The position numbers and the translations under genes were made by a program. The notes beneath the pieces are model-generated. The model made no database searches. It saw only the letters and a list, made by a program, of their open reading frames with translations, and was not told where the DNA came from. This document shows positions 1 through 7,180 of a stretch of DNA of 24,517 nucleotides, piece after piece; within the stretch, counting starts at the first letter, position 1, and each line of letters starts with the position of its first letter. The stretch lies in NCBI GenBank assembly GCA_046351215.1, contig JAXLYX010000040.1, positions 1 to 24,517 on the forward strand. Reading direction: 5' to 3'. This DNA comes from JAXLYX01 sp046351215. Lineage in GTDB: Bacteria; Myxococcota_A; Polyangia; Polyangiales; Houyiibacteriaceae.

Positions 1-89
1 GCGGCCGGTTGCCGGGTCTCGTGCGCGGGCGGATGGCTTCCACAGCCGGCCAGCGCGATGAGGAGTCCGTAGGCGAGATGGCGGTTCAT
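1..89 (-). CDS. Lipoprotein, N-terminal fragment (runs off window edge)
   Basis: Only the first 29 codons are present. They read as a lipoprotein signal peptide: MNRH n-region, a short hydrophobic stretch, then a classic lipobox LAG-Cys with the lipidated Cys at residue 16, followed by a Ser/Pro/His-rich linker. A GGAAAG ribosome-binding site sits just upstream of the ATG at 87-89. It lies 37 bp behind the DUF2892 gene on the same strand, so the two probably share a transcript. DUF2892 proteins are often found next to periplasmic adaptor subunits of RND efflux pumps, which can be lipoproteins, but nothing in these 29 residues proves that. Function unknown. Confidence 0.75.
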   Translation of the reverse strand, partial: MNRHLAYGLLIALAGCGSHPPAHETRQPA

Positions 90-126
90 GGGCTTTCCTC
101 GGTCCTTTCGAAGAGCGGGCTCGGAA

Positions 127-348
127 TCAGTGGCTCTGGGGCGCGGCGCAGGACGCTCCGCCCTCCTTCAGCCCGAGGCGGGCGAAGATGTGGGTCGCCG
201 GGCAGAACCCCGTGAACGCCGACTGGATCAGGTTCAGGGCGACGAAGCCGGTGAGCAGGAGGCCCCAGGGGCTCACGAAGGCGTAGAGGGCGAGGCTCAG
301 GAGGATCATGGAGCCGGCGAGGATTCGGATGGCGTTTTCGATGGTCAC
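127..348 (-). CDS. DUF2892 (YgaP-type) small inner-membrane protein
   Basis: This 73-residue protein has two hydrophobic helices (about residues 8-28 and 30-45) followed by a short tail with FTGFCPATHIFARLGL, the pattern typical of DUF2892 proteins such as the membrane part of YgaP. The start is GTG at 346-348, chosen because GAGGAAG lies about five bases upstream and the family normally begins with an ENxxR-like stretch, here TIENAIRILAG. In other bacteria stand-alone DUF2892 proteins accompany rhodanese or efflux genes; the role is unproven. The downstream partner is the truncated lipoprotein at the window edge. The gene is divergent from the secreted-protein gene at 478, with 129 bp between them. 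Confidence 0.85.
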   Translation of the reverse strand: MTIENAIRILAGSMILLSLALYAFVSPWGLLLTGFVALNLIQSAFTGFCPATHIFARLGLKEGGASCAAPQSH

Positions 349-477
349 GGGTACTTCCTCGGGTGCTGCGGGCGGCGCCTCGGGGGCCCCACCTCGCCGG
401 TCGGAGCCGACGACCTCCCCGAAGGGTTCGCCCCCTCACGCCCACATAGGCCCCGAGGCGGGTTACGCTCGCCCCCG

Positions 478-1287
478 ATGCCCCCGGCGAGCCCGCCCCC
501 GCGCCTCTCGATCCTCGTGATCTCGCTGGTCTGCGCGCTCTCGCCGCTCGTCCCTCCCGCGGCGCGGGCCCGCCCCCGGGCCCACGACCGTCCCTCGTTC
601 TCCGCGATCACCCGCCTCGCCACCGCCCAGGGCCTCGACCACGTCGCCATCCACGGGAGCCCCCTGCCCGTGGAGGGGCCGGGCGAGCGGAAGCGCTGGG
701 TCGCCGTCGTCTCCTCCTCGGAGCGCGCGCCCGAGTCCCACGACGACGTCCGGGAGGCCCGCGTCGTCGTCCTCTCGAAGGCCGAGGGCGCGTGGGCGAT
801 CGCCGACTCCCTCGTCCTGCCCATCGCCCCGCGCGCGAACATGTACGTCGATCGACGCGCCGAGGACTTCACGATCGCGGCCTGGCGCGCGGAGGACGTC
901 GACCGGGACGGGCGTCCCGAGGTCACGATGAGCGTCGACTGGCTGAAGGACGTGATCTGCGGGCCCGGTCAGCTCTGGGGACGGCAGTTCTTCGTCCTGA
1001 ACCTCGACCCCCACCTCTCCCTCGGCTTCGGACATCCGCTCGCCGAGTGGTACGAGAGCGGCTCCCACACCGAGCGCGGGCACGTCGAGCTCGAGGACGC
1101 GAACGGCGACGGGCATCCGGACATCCGGCTGCGCGCACGCACCTGCGAGCCGACGTACACGGAGACGTTCGAGGCCACCGAGCGCTGCGCCCCGGCGATC
1201 GAGGAGGTCTTCACGTGGGACGCCGCACGCGACGTCTGGGCGCCGCCGCCCCCGATGTCGGGAGGGCCGGGGCGACCCTGCTCCTAG
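478..1287 (+). CDS. Secreted protein with FG-GAP/EF-hand-like calcium motifs, unknown function
   Basis: A 269-residue protein with an N-terminal hydrophobic segment (about residues 9-30) ending in AARA, a likely signal peptidase I site. Two Asp-rich loops, DVDRDGRPEV and DANGDGHPDI, have the DxDxDGxxD spacing of calcium-binding loops in EF-hand-like and FG-GAP/VCBS-type extracellular proteins. Several Cys residues in the C-terminal half could form disulfides in the periplasm. The upstream reading frame is open as far as position 88, but the signal peptide fixes the start at 478. No strong ribosome-binding site is visible. The vWA gene follows after 50 bp on the same strand. I do not recognise the family; export is a good inference, function is not known. 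Confidence 0.7.
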   Translation: MPPASPPPRLSILVISLVCALSPLVPPAARARPRAHDRPSFSAITRLATAQGLDHVAIHGSPLPVEGPGERKRWVAVVSSSERAPESHDDVREARVVVLSKAEGAWAIADSLVLPIAPRANMYVDRRAEDFTIAAWRAEDVDRDGRPEVTMSVDWLKDVICGPGQLWGRQFFVLNLDPHLSLGFGHPLAEWYESGSHTERGHVELEDANGDGHPDIRLRARTCEPTYTETFEATERCAPAIEEVFTWDAARDVWAPPPPMSGGPGRPCS

Positions 1288-1303
1288 GGGATGGACGGAA
1301 TGG

Positions 1304-1321
1304 ACGGGCGCTCGCGCCCGT
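1304..1321 (+). terminator. Intercistronic hairpin before the vWA gene
   Basis: A perfect 7-bp stem, ACGGGCG / CGCCCGT, closes a CTCG loop 17 nt after the stop of the preceding gene. It ends four bases before the GGAGGG ribosome-binding site (1325-1330) of the vWA gene. There is no U-tract, so it may be a weak terminator, a processing site or a translation modulator. Confidence 0.4.
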
Positions 1322-1337
1322 TCCGGAGGGAGAATCG

Positions 1338-2300
1338 ATGGGATACGGCAGCTACAGCCTCGAAGCGCATCGCGCGATCACCGACCAGCGTTCGGACCTG
1401 CCGCAAGGGATCGTCTTCGCGAGCAACGACTGCCACCCCTCGATGAACCCGCTCGGCGTGCGGCACCGGGAGAGCCGTGACAGCGCCGCCCATCCACACT
1501 CCGTCGGCATCGTCTTCGCCCTCGACGTGAGCGGCTCGATGGGCGAGATCCCCCACCAGCTCGCGACGAAGACCCTGCCCACGTTCATGGAGAGCGTGCT
1601 GACGATCCTGCCGGATCCCCAGCTCCTCTTCCTCGCCTTCGGCAACGCCTGGTCGGATCGCTCGCCGCTCCAGGTCGGTCAATTCGAGAGCGAGGCGCAC
1701 CTCATCGACGGCTGGCTCTCGAAGATCCACGTCGAGGGCGCGGGCGGCTCGCTCGGTGAGTCCTACGACCTGGCCATGTACTTCGCGGCGCGTCACACGA
1801 AGATGGACTGCCTCGAGAAGCGAGGGAAGAAGGGCTACTTCTTCATGACGGGCGACGAGGTCCCCTTCACGCACGCGAGCGTCGAGAAGGTCCGAGGCCT
1901 CCTCGGCGACCCTCTCGAGGCCGACATCCCGATCCACGAGCTGGCGGCCGAGCTCCAGCGCTCCTTCCACGCCTTCTTCCTGATCCCGGACGCGAACCGC
2001 GCCGGCCAGTTCGAGTGCGGCCCGGTCTGGACGAAGCTCTTCCACGAGCGCTGCGTCGTGCTCGATCGTCCGGAGGACACCGCCGTCGTCGCGGCCCTCC
2101 TGGTCGGGATCCAGGAAGGCCTGCTCCCGGATCTCCGTGCGATCGACGCCCAGCTCGAGGGGAAGCTCGGGAAGACGGGCCGCGAGAAGGAGCGCCTGCT
2201 CCGGACCGTGAAGCCCTTCGCGGAGGCGCTCGCCCGCGGGCCGATCGCGGCGCCCGAGCCGCTGTCGCGCCGGACGGACGACCCCGGCCTGCGCGGCTGA
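1338..2300 (+). CDS. Cytosolic von Willebrand factor A (vWA) domain protein
   Basis: A 320-residue protein without signal peptide or membrane segment. The vWA domain starts near residue 55 and shows an intact MIDAS metal site: DVSGSM (Asp63, Ser65, Ser67). The loop GGSLGESY near 136-143 and FMTGDE near 169-174 stand in the second and third MIDAS loop positions. Such domains bind a divalent cation and mediate protein-protein contact, often with a partner AAA+ ATPase, but no ATPase gene is next door. The C-terminal 80 residues are helical and charged. The start has a clear GGAGGG ribosome-binding site eight bases upstream. The gene ends 14 bp from the stop of the convergent protease gene. The domain call is secure; the process it serves is unknown. 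Confidence 0.85.
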   Translation: MGYGSYSLEAHRAITDQRSDLPQGIVFASNDCHPSMNPLGVRHRESRDSAAHPHSVGIVFALDVSGSMGEIPHQLATKTLPTFMESVLTILPDPQLLFLAFGNAWSDRSPLQVGQFESEAHLIDGWLSKIHVEGAGGSLGESYDLAMYFAARHTKMDCLEKRGKKGYFFMTGDEVPFTHASVEKVRGLLGDPLEADIPIHELAAELQRSFHAFFLIPDANRAGQFECGPVWTKLFHERCVVLDRPEDTAVVAALLVGIQEGLLPDLRAIDAQLEGKLGKTGREKERLLRTVKPFAEALARGPIAAPEPLSRRTDDPGLRG

Positions 2301-2314
2301 GCCCCGCGCGCTCG

Positions 2315-3175
2315 CTATTCGATGCGCGGCGTCGCCCCCGCCTCCGCGAACGCCCGCCGCACGAGCTCCGGGAATGCGGCCACGCGCGAGTAGACGTTGC
2401 GCGCTCTCGCCCCGACGCAGCCGAGCGCGGGTCGCCCGGGCTCGTAGCGCCCGTTGCCACCGTACGAGACCACGCCGACGACGGCTCCACGGGAAGAGAG
2501 CGCGGGCCCGCCGCTGTCGCCGCTGCAGATCGCCTCGCCGACGACGAACTGGCTCGGAGCCGCGGTCTGCGAGGGCCCGACGTCGAGGATCGCGACGTCC
2601 CGGTGGTGCATCCGCGACTTCGGCAGGAGGCCCCGCCTCGTGAGCCCCCACCCGACCGCGGTGACGCGCTCGCCGACGTGCGTCGACTCCGACAGCCGGA
2701 GCGCCGCGATCGGAACGTGCGCGATCGGGCGGTCGAGGACCACGAAGGCGACGTCGTGATCGCAGAGATTCGTCGCCCCGTCGTGGACGATGTCGGCTCC
2801 CCGGGCCCGGGCGACGAGCCCCCTGCTCCGCGCGCCGACGTAGACGACGAGGTCCGCGGGTTCCCGATCGGCGAGGATGCGTCCTCCCGATCGGGCGTGC
2901 CCGTCGGGGGCGCAGACGACGCCTTCGTCCGTCTCCGAGACGCAGTGCCGCGCCGTCAGCACGAGGTTCGGCGCGACGAGGGTTCCGCTGCAGAGGCCCT
3001 CGTCGCCGAGGCGGAGCTCGACGACCGCATCCTCGCTCTTCGGCGACGCGGTGCCGCCGACGATCGCCTCCTCGACGGGCACGGCCTCGTCGGGGAGCGG
3101 CGGCGGGGACGCACAGGCGGGGCAGGCGAGCGCGACGACGAGGAGCGGTCGCGCGAGACGACGTGTCGTTTCCAT
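2315..3175 (-). CDS. Secreted S1-family (chymotrypsin-fold) serine protease
   Basis: A 286-residue trypsin-fold protease with the full catalytic triad: TARHC (His77), DHDVAF (Asp141) and GDSGGP (Ser221). An N-terminal hydrophobic segment (residues 8-21) directs export; a Cys near its end could be lipidated but the lipobox is poor. The mature enzyme would start at IVGG (Ile38). The residue before it is Ala, not Arg or Lys, so activation would not be by trypsin-like cleavage. The specificity pocket also differs from trypsin: the position equivalent to 189 is Ala and that equivalent to 226 is Asn, which argues for small or hydrophobic P1 residues. Several Cys pairs fit disulfides. The GGAGG ribosome-binding site lies partly within a long 5' hairpin (3181-3226). 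Confidence 0.93.
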   Translation of the reverse strand: METTRRLARPLLVVALACPACASPPPLPDEAVPVEEAIVGGTASPKSEDAVVELRLGDEGLCSGTLVAPNLVLTARHCVSETDEGVVCAPDGHARSGGRILADREPADLVVYVGARSRGLVARARGADIVHDGATNLCDHDVAFVVLDRPIAHVPIAALRLSESTHVGERVTAVGWGLTRRGLLPKSRMHHRDVAILDVGPSQTAAPSQFVVGEAICSGDSGGPALSSRGAVVGVVSYGGNGRYEPGRPALGCVGARARNVYSRVAAFPELVRRAFAEAGATPRIE

Positions 3176-3180
3176 GGATC

Positions 3181-3226
3181 CTCCACGGCGACGCGTCCCG
3201 GGAGATCGGGACGGTGGGCCGTGGAG
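3181..3226 (-). promoter_or_regulatory. 5' leader hairpin overlapping the protease ribosome-binding site
   Basis: Nested inverted repeat. The outer arms CTCCACGGC (3181-3189) and GCCGTGGAG (3218-3226) are perfectly complementary over 9 bp. The inner arms CGTCCC (3194-3199) and GGGACG (3208-3213) add 6 bp after a 4x4 internal loop, closing an 8-nt loop. Read on the minus strand, the downstream arm contains four of the five bases of GGAGG (3180-3184), which is the ribosome-binding site five bases before the ATG of the protease. Folding would therefore hide it. This is a candidate translational switch; it needs a transcript that starts above 3226. Confidence 0.55.
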
Positions 3227-3334
3227 ACCCGTCCTGGAAGAGTCGCGCCGTCCCGCGAGCAGGTCGTTCCGCGCGGAGGAAGCGTTCGTTCGGCGAGAAG
3301 ACGGCGGGACGGCGGCGGAGCGCCGAGCCTCGAC

Positions 3335-3799
3335 CTACGGGATGACGATCGGCGCCGACATCGCCGAGTGGATCTGGCAGATGTAGAAGACCTGGGACGG
3401 AGCGTCGCTCGGCACCACGTAGGTGACGGTGCCCTGATCGGTCCCGTTGTTCGTCACCCCGGGCGCCCCGCTGGCGACGCCGGTGGTGCGCACGGTCTTG
3501 ATCCAGAAGGGATGACCGAGCGCGTTCACCTGGAACGTGTACGTATGCCCGCGGCAGAGCGTGAGCGTCGGATCGGAGCGACCGTCGACCACGTAGTTCG
3601 TCGCGCCGCTCGCGGTGACCACGAAGGTCTGATCCGCACAGACCGCGGCGTCGTTGCCGCCGCCGTCCGAGCCGCCGCCGGAGCCTCCGTCCGAGCCGCC
3701 GCCGGAGCCTCCGTCGTCGCAGCCCGCGACGGCCGCGACGAGCAGCAGGGAGAGGAGCGAGAGCGGGCGGGAGGCGCGACCGAGGGCAGGTACGTTCAT
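3335..3799 (-). CDS. Lipoprotein cupredoxin (type 1 blue-copper-like protein)
   Basis: A 154-residue exported protein. The signal peptide ends in a lipobox-like VAG-Cys27; two Asp follow the Cys. Residues 30-50 are a Gly/Ser/Asp linker, as in many myxobacterial lipoproteins. The C-terminal ~100 residues form a small beta domain with a plausible type 1 copper site: His96 in GHPFWIKT, then Cys141, His144 and Met147 in YICQIHSAM, i.e. the C-x2-H-x2-M pattern of plastocyanin-like domains. It would bind one copper and carry electrons or buffer copper at the membrane; the partner is unknown. Cys54 and Cys82 may pair. The ATG at 3797-3799 gives a normal signal peptide, but the ribosome-binding site is weak and an in-frame GTG lies 15 bases further upstream. 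Confidence 0.8.
   Translation of the reverse strand: MNVPALGRASRPLSLLSLLLVAAVAGCDDGGSGGGSDGGSGGGSDGGGNDAAVCADQTFVVTASGATNYVVDGRSDPTLTLCRGHTYTFQVNALGHPFWIKTVRTTGVASGAPGVTNNGTDQGTVTYVVPSDAPSQVFYICQIHSAMSAPIVIP
3663..3710. repeat. 24-bp tandem duplication encoding the lipoprotein linker
   Basis: Two perfect 24-bp units (3663-3686 and 3687-3710) encode the repeated GGSGGGSD linker of the cupredoxin lipoprotein. Being in frame, unit gain or loss would only lengthen or shorten the tether. Confidence 0.8.
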
Positions 3800-3923
3800 C
3801 GCGTCAGCATGCACCGCTTCCGAGGACTTCGTCGAGGGCGGAGCCCTGGCCCGATCGACCTCGAAGGGTGCGCGACTTGCGCAGGCCCCCTCGCTTCGGC
3901 CACGGTCTGCGCGGGAGGGAACG

Positions 3924-6368
3924 ATGGGGCGACGACAGCGATTCGACGCACGCGCGGGGCTCGTCCTCGCATGCATGGCCTCGGCGTGCGCGGAAGAACC
4001 GAGGGTCGCGGCGCCCCCCCTGCCGCCGAGCGCGAGCGGAGGCGAAGGCTCGCAGGCGCCGACGGAGGCGACGATCGCGGCGCCCGTCGGAACGGAGCGG
4101 GGCGTGGCGGCGGACGTCCTCTTCCCGAGCGCCCTGCGCGACGGTCTCCTCACGGCCGTCTTCTCGCCGGATGGGAAGACGGTCGCGATGGCCGGGAACG
4201 ACGGCAGCGTCACGCTCGTCGACGCGGCGAGCGGCCTCGTGCGCGCGTCGAGGCGCATGCGCGTCCGGGGCGAGGGAGGCCTCGAGCTCGCCTTCCGCGA
4301 CGGGGGCCGGACGCTCCTCGTCGCGACGCTGGGCTGGGACGATCCCACGGACGACGTCCTCGCCTGGGATCTCGATCGCGACGCGGTGCGCACCGTCGTC
4401 TCCATCGACCCGACCGAAGGAGAGGCGCGCGGCGTGGCCCTCTCTCCCGATGGCGCGTTCGCCGCGTTCTCGATCAAGCCGCCGATGCGGGAAGGCGACT
4501 CCGCCGAGCGTCCCGCGCGCGTGGCCGTCTTCGACACCGCGGACGGACGACGCGTCGGCTCCCGCGAGGTCGCTCCGAATCCGCGGCTCCTGACGGTGGA
4601 CGCCCAGGGAGAGGCGCTCGTCGGCGGCCCTTCGGACCTCGGTCCCGCGTACGCGCCCGCGACCTCGCGGGATGCACGGCGGGTCGCCCTCTCGACCTCC
4701 GAGGACGGCACCGTCGTGCTCGACGCCTCGACGGGAGAGCGCCTCGCGCTCGCTCCCCGGACCTTCCGACCCGCGCGGGGTCTGCGGCTCTCGCCGAGCG
4801 GCACGTGCCTCGCGGCGATCGACACCCGCGGCGAGCTGCTCGTCCTCCCGGCTCCGGGCCGCGCCCCGCTCCGAGCGGCGCGCTCCCCGGGCGAGGCCAC
4901 CGTGCTCGAGGTCGCGGACGACTGCGCGTCGGTCCTCGTCCTCACCACGGCGGGCGGGCTCGTCCGGCGGCATGGGGCGCGGCTCGAGCGGCGCGAGACC
5001 GTCCTCGTCGACGGCAGCGTGACGCACGTGCGCGATCTCGAGCCGGGGACTCCGCTGGTCACGGCGACGAGCCCCGATGGCGCGCTCGCGGCCGTCGCCA
5101 TCGGCTCCCATCTCACGATCCTCGACCTCGCCCACCACCTCGTCTCCGCCTACGTCGACGAGAACGGGAGCGAGCGGAGCCTCTGGCAGGCGCGCTTCGA
5201 GGGCACGCCCGAGCGGCTCGCCGTGCGCGGTCGGAATTGGGGGATCCTGGTCTCCGCGACGACGACCGAGGTCACGGAGGCCGCCGACGTCGACACCGAG
5301 GACGAGGACGAGGCCGAGCGCTCGGCCCACGTGCCCGACGTGTACCCGCCCGCCACGACCGCGACGCTCCTCGTGAGCCTCCGCGGCTCCGAGCTCGACG
5401 TCCCCCTGCCGGACGCGGATGCGCACGGATGCTCGGACGCCGAGTACGCCGAGGATCGCTGCTCGGCGGTGCGCACCGTCCTCGCACCGGACGACGCCCA
5501 CGTCGCCGTCGTCGACCGCACCCATCGCCTCTTCGTCGTCGCGCTCCCGACGGAAGGGCGGGAGGTCGCGATCGCCGAGCCGATCCCGGACGTCGCGCGC
5601 GCGACCTTCTCGGACGACGGCTCGTCCCTCCTGCTCGAGCGGAGCGACGGGACGATCGCCCACCTGCGCCTCGGGGGGAGCCCCACCGTGCTCGTGCCGG
5701 GAGCCGCCTCGATCGCCGCGACGACGCTCGACGAATCGGCCGCCGACGTGCGCTTCGTCGCCTTCCGCCTCGGTGACCGCGTGCAGGTCTTCGACGCGCG
5801 CGCGGGCCTCGAGGCCGGCGCGACGGACGTTCCCTCCGGCGCCTCTTCGCTCGCGGTCGACGCGGAAGGACGCGCCTACCTCGCCTACGCCTCGCCCGAG
5901 AGGACCCTCGTCTTCGACGCGGCGGCTCGTCGGTCGGTCCTTCTCGAAGGACGCGTGGTCGGCGTCTCGCCGGGCCTGGCCGCCATCGCGAGCTGCGCCG
6001 CGGGTCGGCTCTACCTCGCGCTCGCGCCCACGGCGGGCGGAGCCCGGACCGTCGAGCTCGGCGAGTGCGGCGATTCCACCCTCGTCGGCTTCCGCGCGGA
6101 CGGCGCGGTCGCGGCGATCCAGGGCGCCACGACGGTCGATCTCGTCCGCGTCGACGGGAGCGCGCGCGCGCGGCTGCGCTTCCATCGCGACGAGGACCAC
6201 GTGACCGTGGTCGCCGTCGACTCCGAGGGACGCCACCTCGTCATGCCCGCGCATGCACGCGACTTCACCGTGCGCGCGCCCGCGCCGACGCTCCGCGAGG
6301 CGGCCCTGTCGGAGCCCGATCCCGCGCGCGTCCGCGAGGAGCTGTTGTCCCCATTCTTCACACCGTGA
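3924..6368 (+). CDS. Large lipoprotein with WD40-like beta-propeller repeats
   Basis: An 814-residue exported protein. A basic n-region (MGRRQRFDAR) precedes a hydrophobic stretch with Cys at residues 17 and 22, either of which could be lipidated. The body has repeated blades of the type FSPDGKTVAMAGNDGSVTLVDAASG, ALSPDGAFAAFS and LSPSGTCLAAIDTRGELLVL, typical of WD40/YVTN-like beta-propellers. The length would fit two propellers. An acidic insert rich in Asp and Glu (about residues 452-466) interrupts the middle. Propellers usually serve as protein-binding scaffolds; no catalytic motif is seen. The start at 3924 follows GGGAGGGA and gives a signal peptide. The open frame upstream to 3654 is an antisense shadow of the cupredoxin gene. 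The outer-membrane protein gene follows after 76 bp. Confidence 0.85.
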   Translation: MGRRQRFDARAGLVLACMASACAEEPRVAAPPLPPSASGGEGSQAPTEATIAAPVGTERGVAADVLFPSALRDGLLTAVFSPDGKTVAMAGNDGSVTLVDAASGLVRASRRMRVRGEGGLELAFRDGGRTLLVATLGWDDPTDDVLAWDLDRDAVRTVVSIDPTEGEARGVALSPDGAFAAFSIKPPMREGDSAERPARVAVFDTADGRRVGSREVAPNPRLLTVDAQGEALVGGPSDLGPAYAPATSRDARRVALSTSEDGTVVLDASTGERLALAPRTFRPARGLRLSPSGTCLAAIDTRGELLVLPAPGRAPLRAARSPGEATVLEVADDCASVLVLTTAGGLVRRHGARLERRETVLVDGSVTHVRDLEPGTPLVTATSPDGALAAVAIGSHLTILDLAHHLVSAYVDENGSERSLWQARFEGTPERLAVRGRNWGILVSATTTEVTEAADVDTEDEDEAERSAHVPDVYPPATTATLLVSLRGSELDVPLPDADAHGCSDAEYAEDRCSAVRTVLAPDDAHVAVVDRTHRLFVVALPTEGREVAIAEPIPDVARATFSDDGSSLLLERSDGTIAHLRLGGSPTVLVPGAASIAATTLDESAADVRFVAFRLGDRVQVFDARAGLEAGATDVPSGASSLAVDAEGRAYLAYASPERTLVFDAAARRSVLLEGRVVGVSPGLAAIASCAAGRLYLALAPTAGGARTVELGECGDSTLVGFRADGAVAAIQGATTVDLVRVDGSARARLRFHRDEDHVTVVAVDSEGRHLVMPAHARDFTVRAPAPTLREAALSEPDPARVREELLSPFFTP

Positions 6369-6403
6369 GCTTGCCGTTTTCTGGCCTCGCATCGCGCCTT
6401 GGG

Positions 6404-6422
6404 AGGACCCTTCGGGGGTCTT
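6404..6422 (+). terminator. Small hairpin between propeller and barrel genes
   Basis: GACCC (6406-6410) and GGGTC (6416-6420) close a TTCGG loop, and two weaker outer pairs can extend the stem. It may partly terminate or stabilise the message between the two genes. No U-tract. Confidence 0.35.
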
Positions 6423-6444
6423 CATCCCGGAACCAGGGGGAATC

Positions 6445-7104
6445 ATGCAGGCCAAGAGGCATTTCATCGCGCTCGCGGCGGTCGCCGCGATGCTCGGAGC
6501 AGCAACGACCGGCTCGGCGCAGGACGCGGGCGGCGGACAGGTGATCGTGACGAACTCGGGTGGGGGCTCCTCGGGTGGCTCGTCGGGCATCTCGCTCGAG
6601 TTCCAGGGGCGCCTCTCGCTGCTCAGCGCGTTCGAGTTCGTCGGCGCGGCCGGCAACACGACGCCGGTGCTCGTGCCCCCCGCGACGATGGGCATCCGCC
6701 TGCTCGACCAGAAGCTCTTCATCGGTCTCGGAGCGAGCTTCCAGCGCTACCACACGAAGGCCTGCCCCACCGGCGGCGGGACCTGCGCGGGCAACGGCAA
6801 CACGTCGATCTTCGCCGTCAGCCCCGTGGTGACCTACGACGTGCTCACGCGCGGCGCGGCGCACCTCTATCCGCTCATGATGATGCACTTCGGCGTCAGC
6901 GACCTCGTGTCGAACAACGACTTCGTGTTCGGCCTGAACCTCGGCATCGGCCTGCGCGGCGACATCGGCGACGTGATCTCCATCGGCACCGAGTGGGGCT
7001 GGGGCATGCTCCACGGCAAGCAGGACGTCGGCGGTGGGAGCCTGAAGTACAACCTCAACGGCTTCTTCGGCACCGTGAACCTCTCGGCGCGCATCGGCCT
7101 CTGA
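6445..7104 (+). CDS. Outer-membrane beta-barrel protein
   Basis: A 219-residue protein with a clean signal peptide (MQAKRHF, hydrophobic core, cleavage after GSAQ or nearby), then a Gly/Ser-rich stretch (residues 30-48). After that come alternating hydrophobic/polar strands separated by short Gly/Asn turns, ending in a strand that closes with LSARIGL. This is the appearance of a small 8-10-strand porin-like or OmpA-like barrel. Two Cys near residue 115 (KACPTGGGTCAG) probably form a loop disulfide. The ribosome-binding site is the purine-rich AGGGGGAA just before the ATG at 6445. A strong terminator follows the stop. Substrate unknown; the preceding lipoprotein may be functionally linked. Confidence 0.78.
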   Translation: MQAKRHFIALAAVAAMLGAATTGSAQDAGGGQVIVTNSGGGSSGGSSGISLEFQGRLSLLSAFEFVGAAGNTTPVLVPPATMGIRLLDQKLFIGLGASFQRYHTKACPTGGGTCAGNGNTSIFAVSPVVTYDVLTRGAAHLYPLMMMHFGVSDLVSNNDFVFGLNLGIGLRGDIGDVISIGTEWGWGMLHGKQDVGGGSLKYNLNGFFGTVNLSARIGL

Positions 7105-7121
7105 GCCGCGCGCACGCACGA

Positions 7122-7154
7122 ACGCCCGGGGAGCTTCGCGGCTCCGCCGGGCGT
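7122..7154. terminator. Bidirectional terminator hairpin between convergent genes
   Basis: A 13-bp stem with one bulged base (G7146) closes a 6-nt loop: arms at 7122-7134 (ACGCCCGGGGAGC) and 7141-7154. It lies between the stops at 7104 (plus) and 7181 (minus), so it can serve both genes. A T-containing GTCGTCGTT stretch follows on the plus strand. Confidence 0.75.
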
Positions 7155-7180
7155 CGTCGTTCCGGGGCTCGACCCCTCGT

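Noticed and set aside
88..477. N-terminal extension of the secreted protein gene to 88
   Set aside because: It crosses the opposite-strand DUF2892 gene, whose start, ribosome-binding site and membrane helices are convincing; the signal peptide begins at 478.
3869..3883. Short inverted repeat TGCGC-N5-GCGCA in the region between the cupredoxin and propeller genes
   Set aside because: Five-base G/C arms are expected by chance in DNA this GC-rich, and no promoter element is recognisable around it.
2015..5776. A 1253-codon plus-strand open frame
   Set aside because: It overlaps the vWA, protease, cupredoxin and propeller genes in the wrong frame or strand, has Arg/Ala/Pro-rich low-complexity translation and no domain motifs.
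3804..6722. A 972-codon minus-strand open frame opposite the propeller gene
   Set aside because: It is antisense to a gene with signal peptide, ribosome-binding site and recognisable propeller blades; the translation shows no motif.
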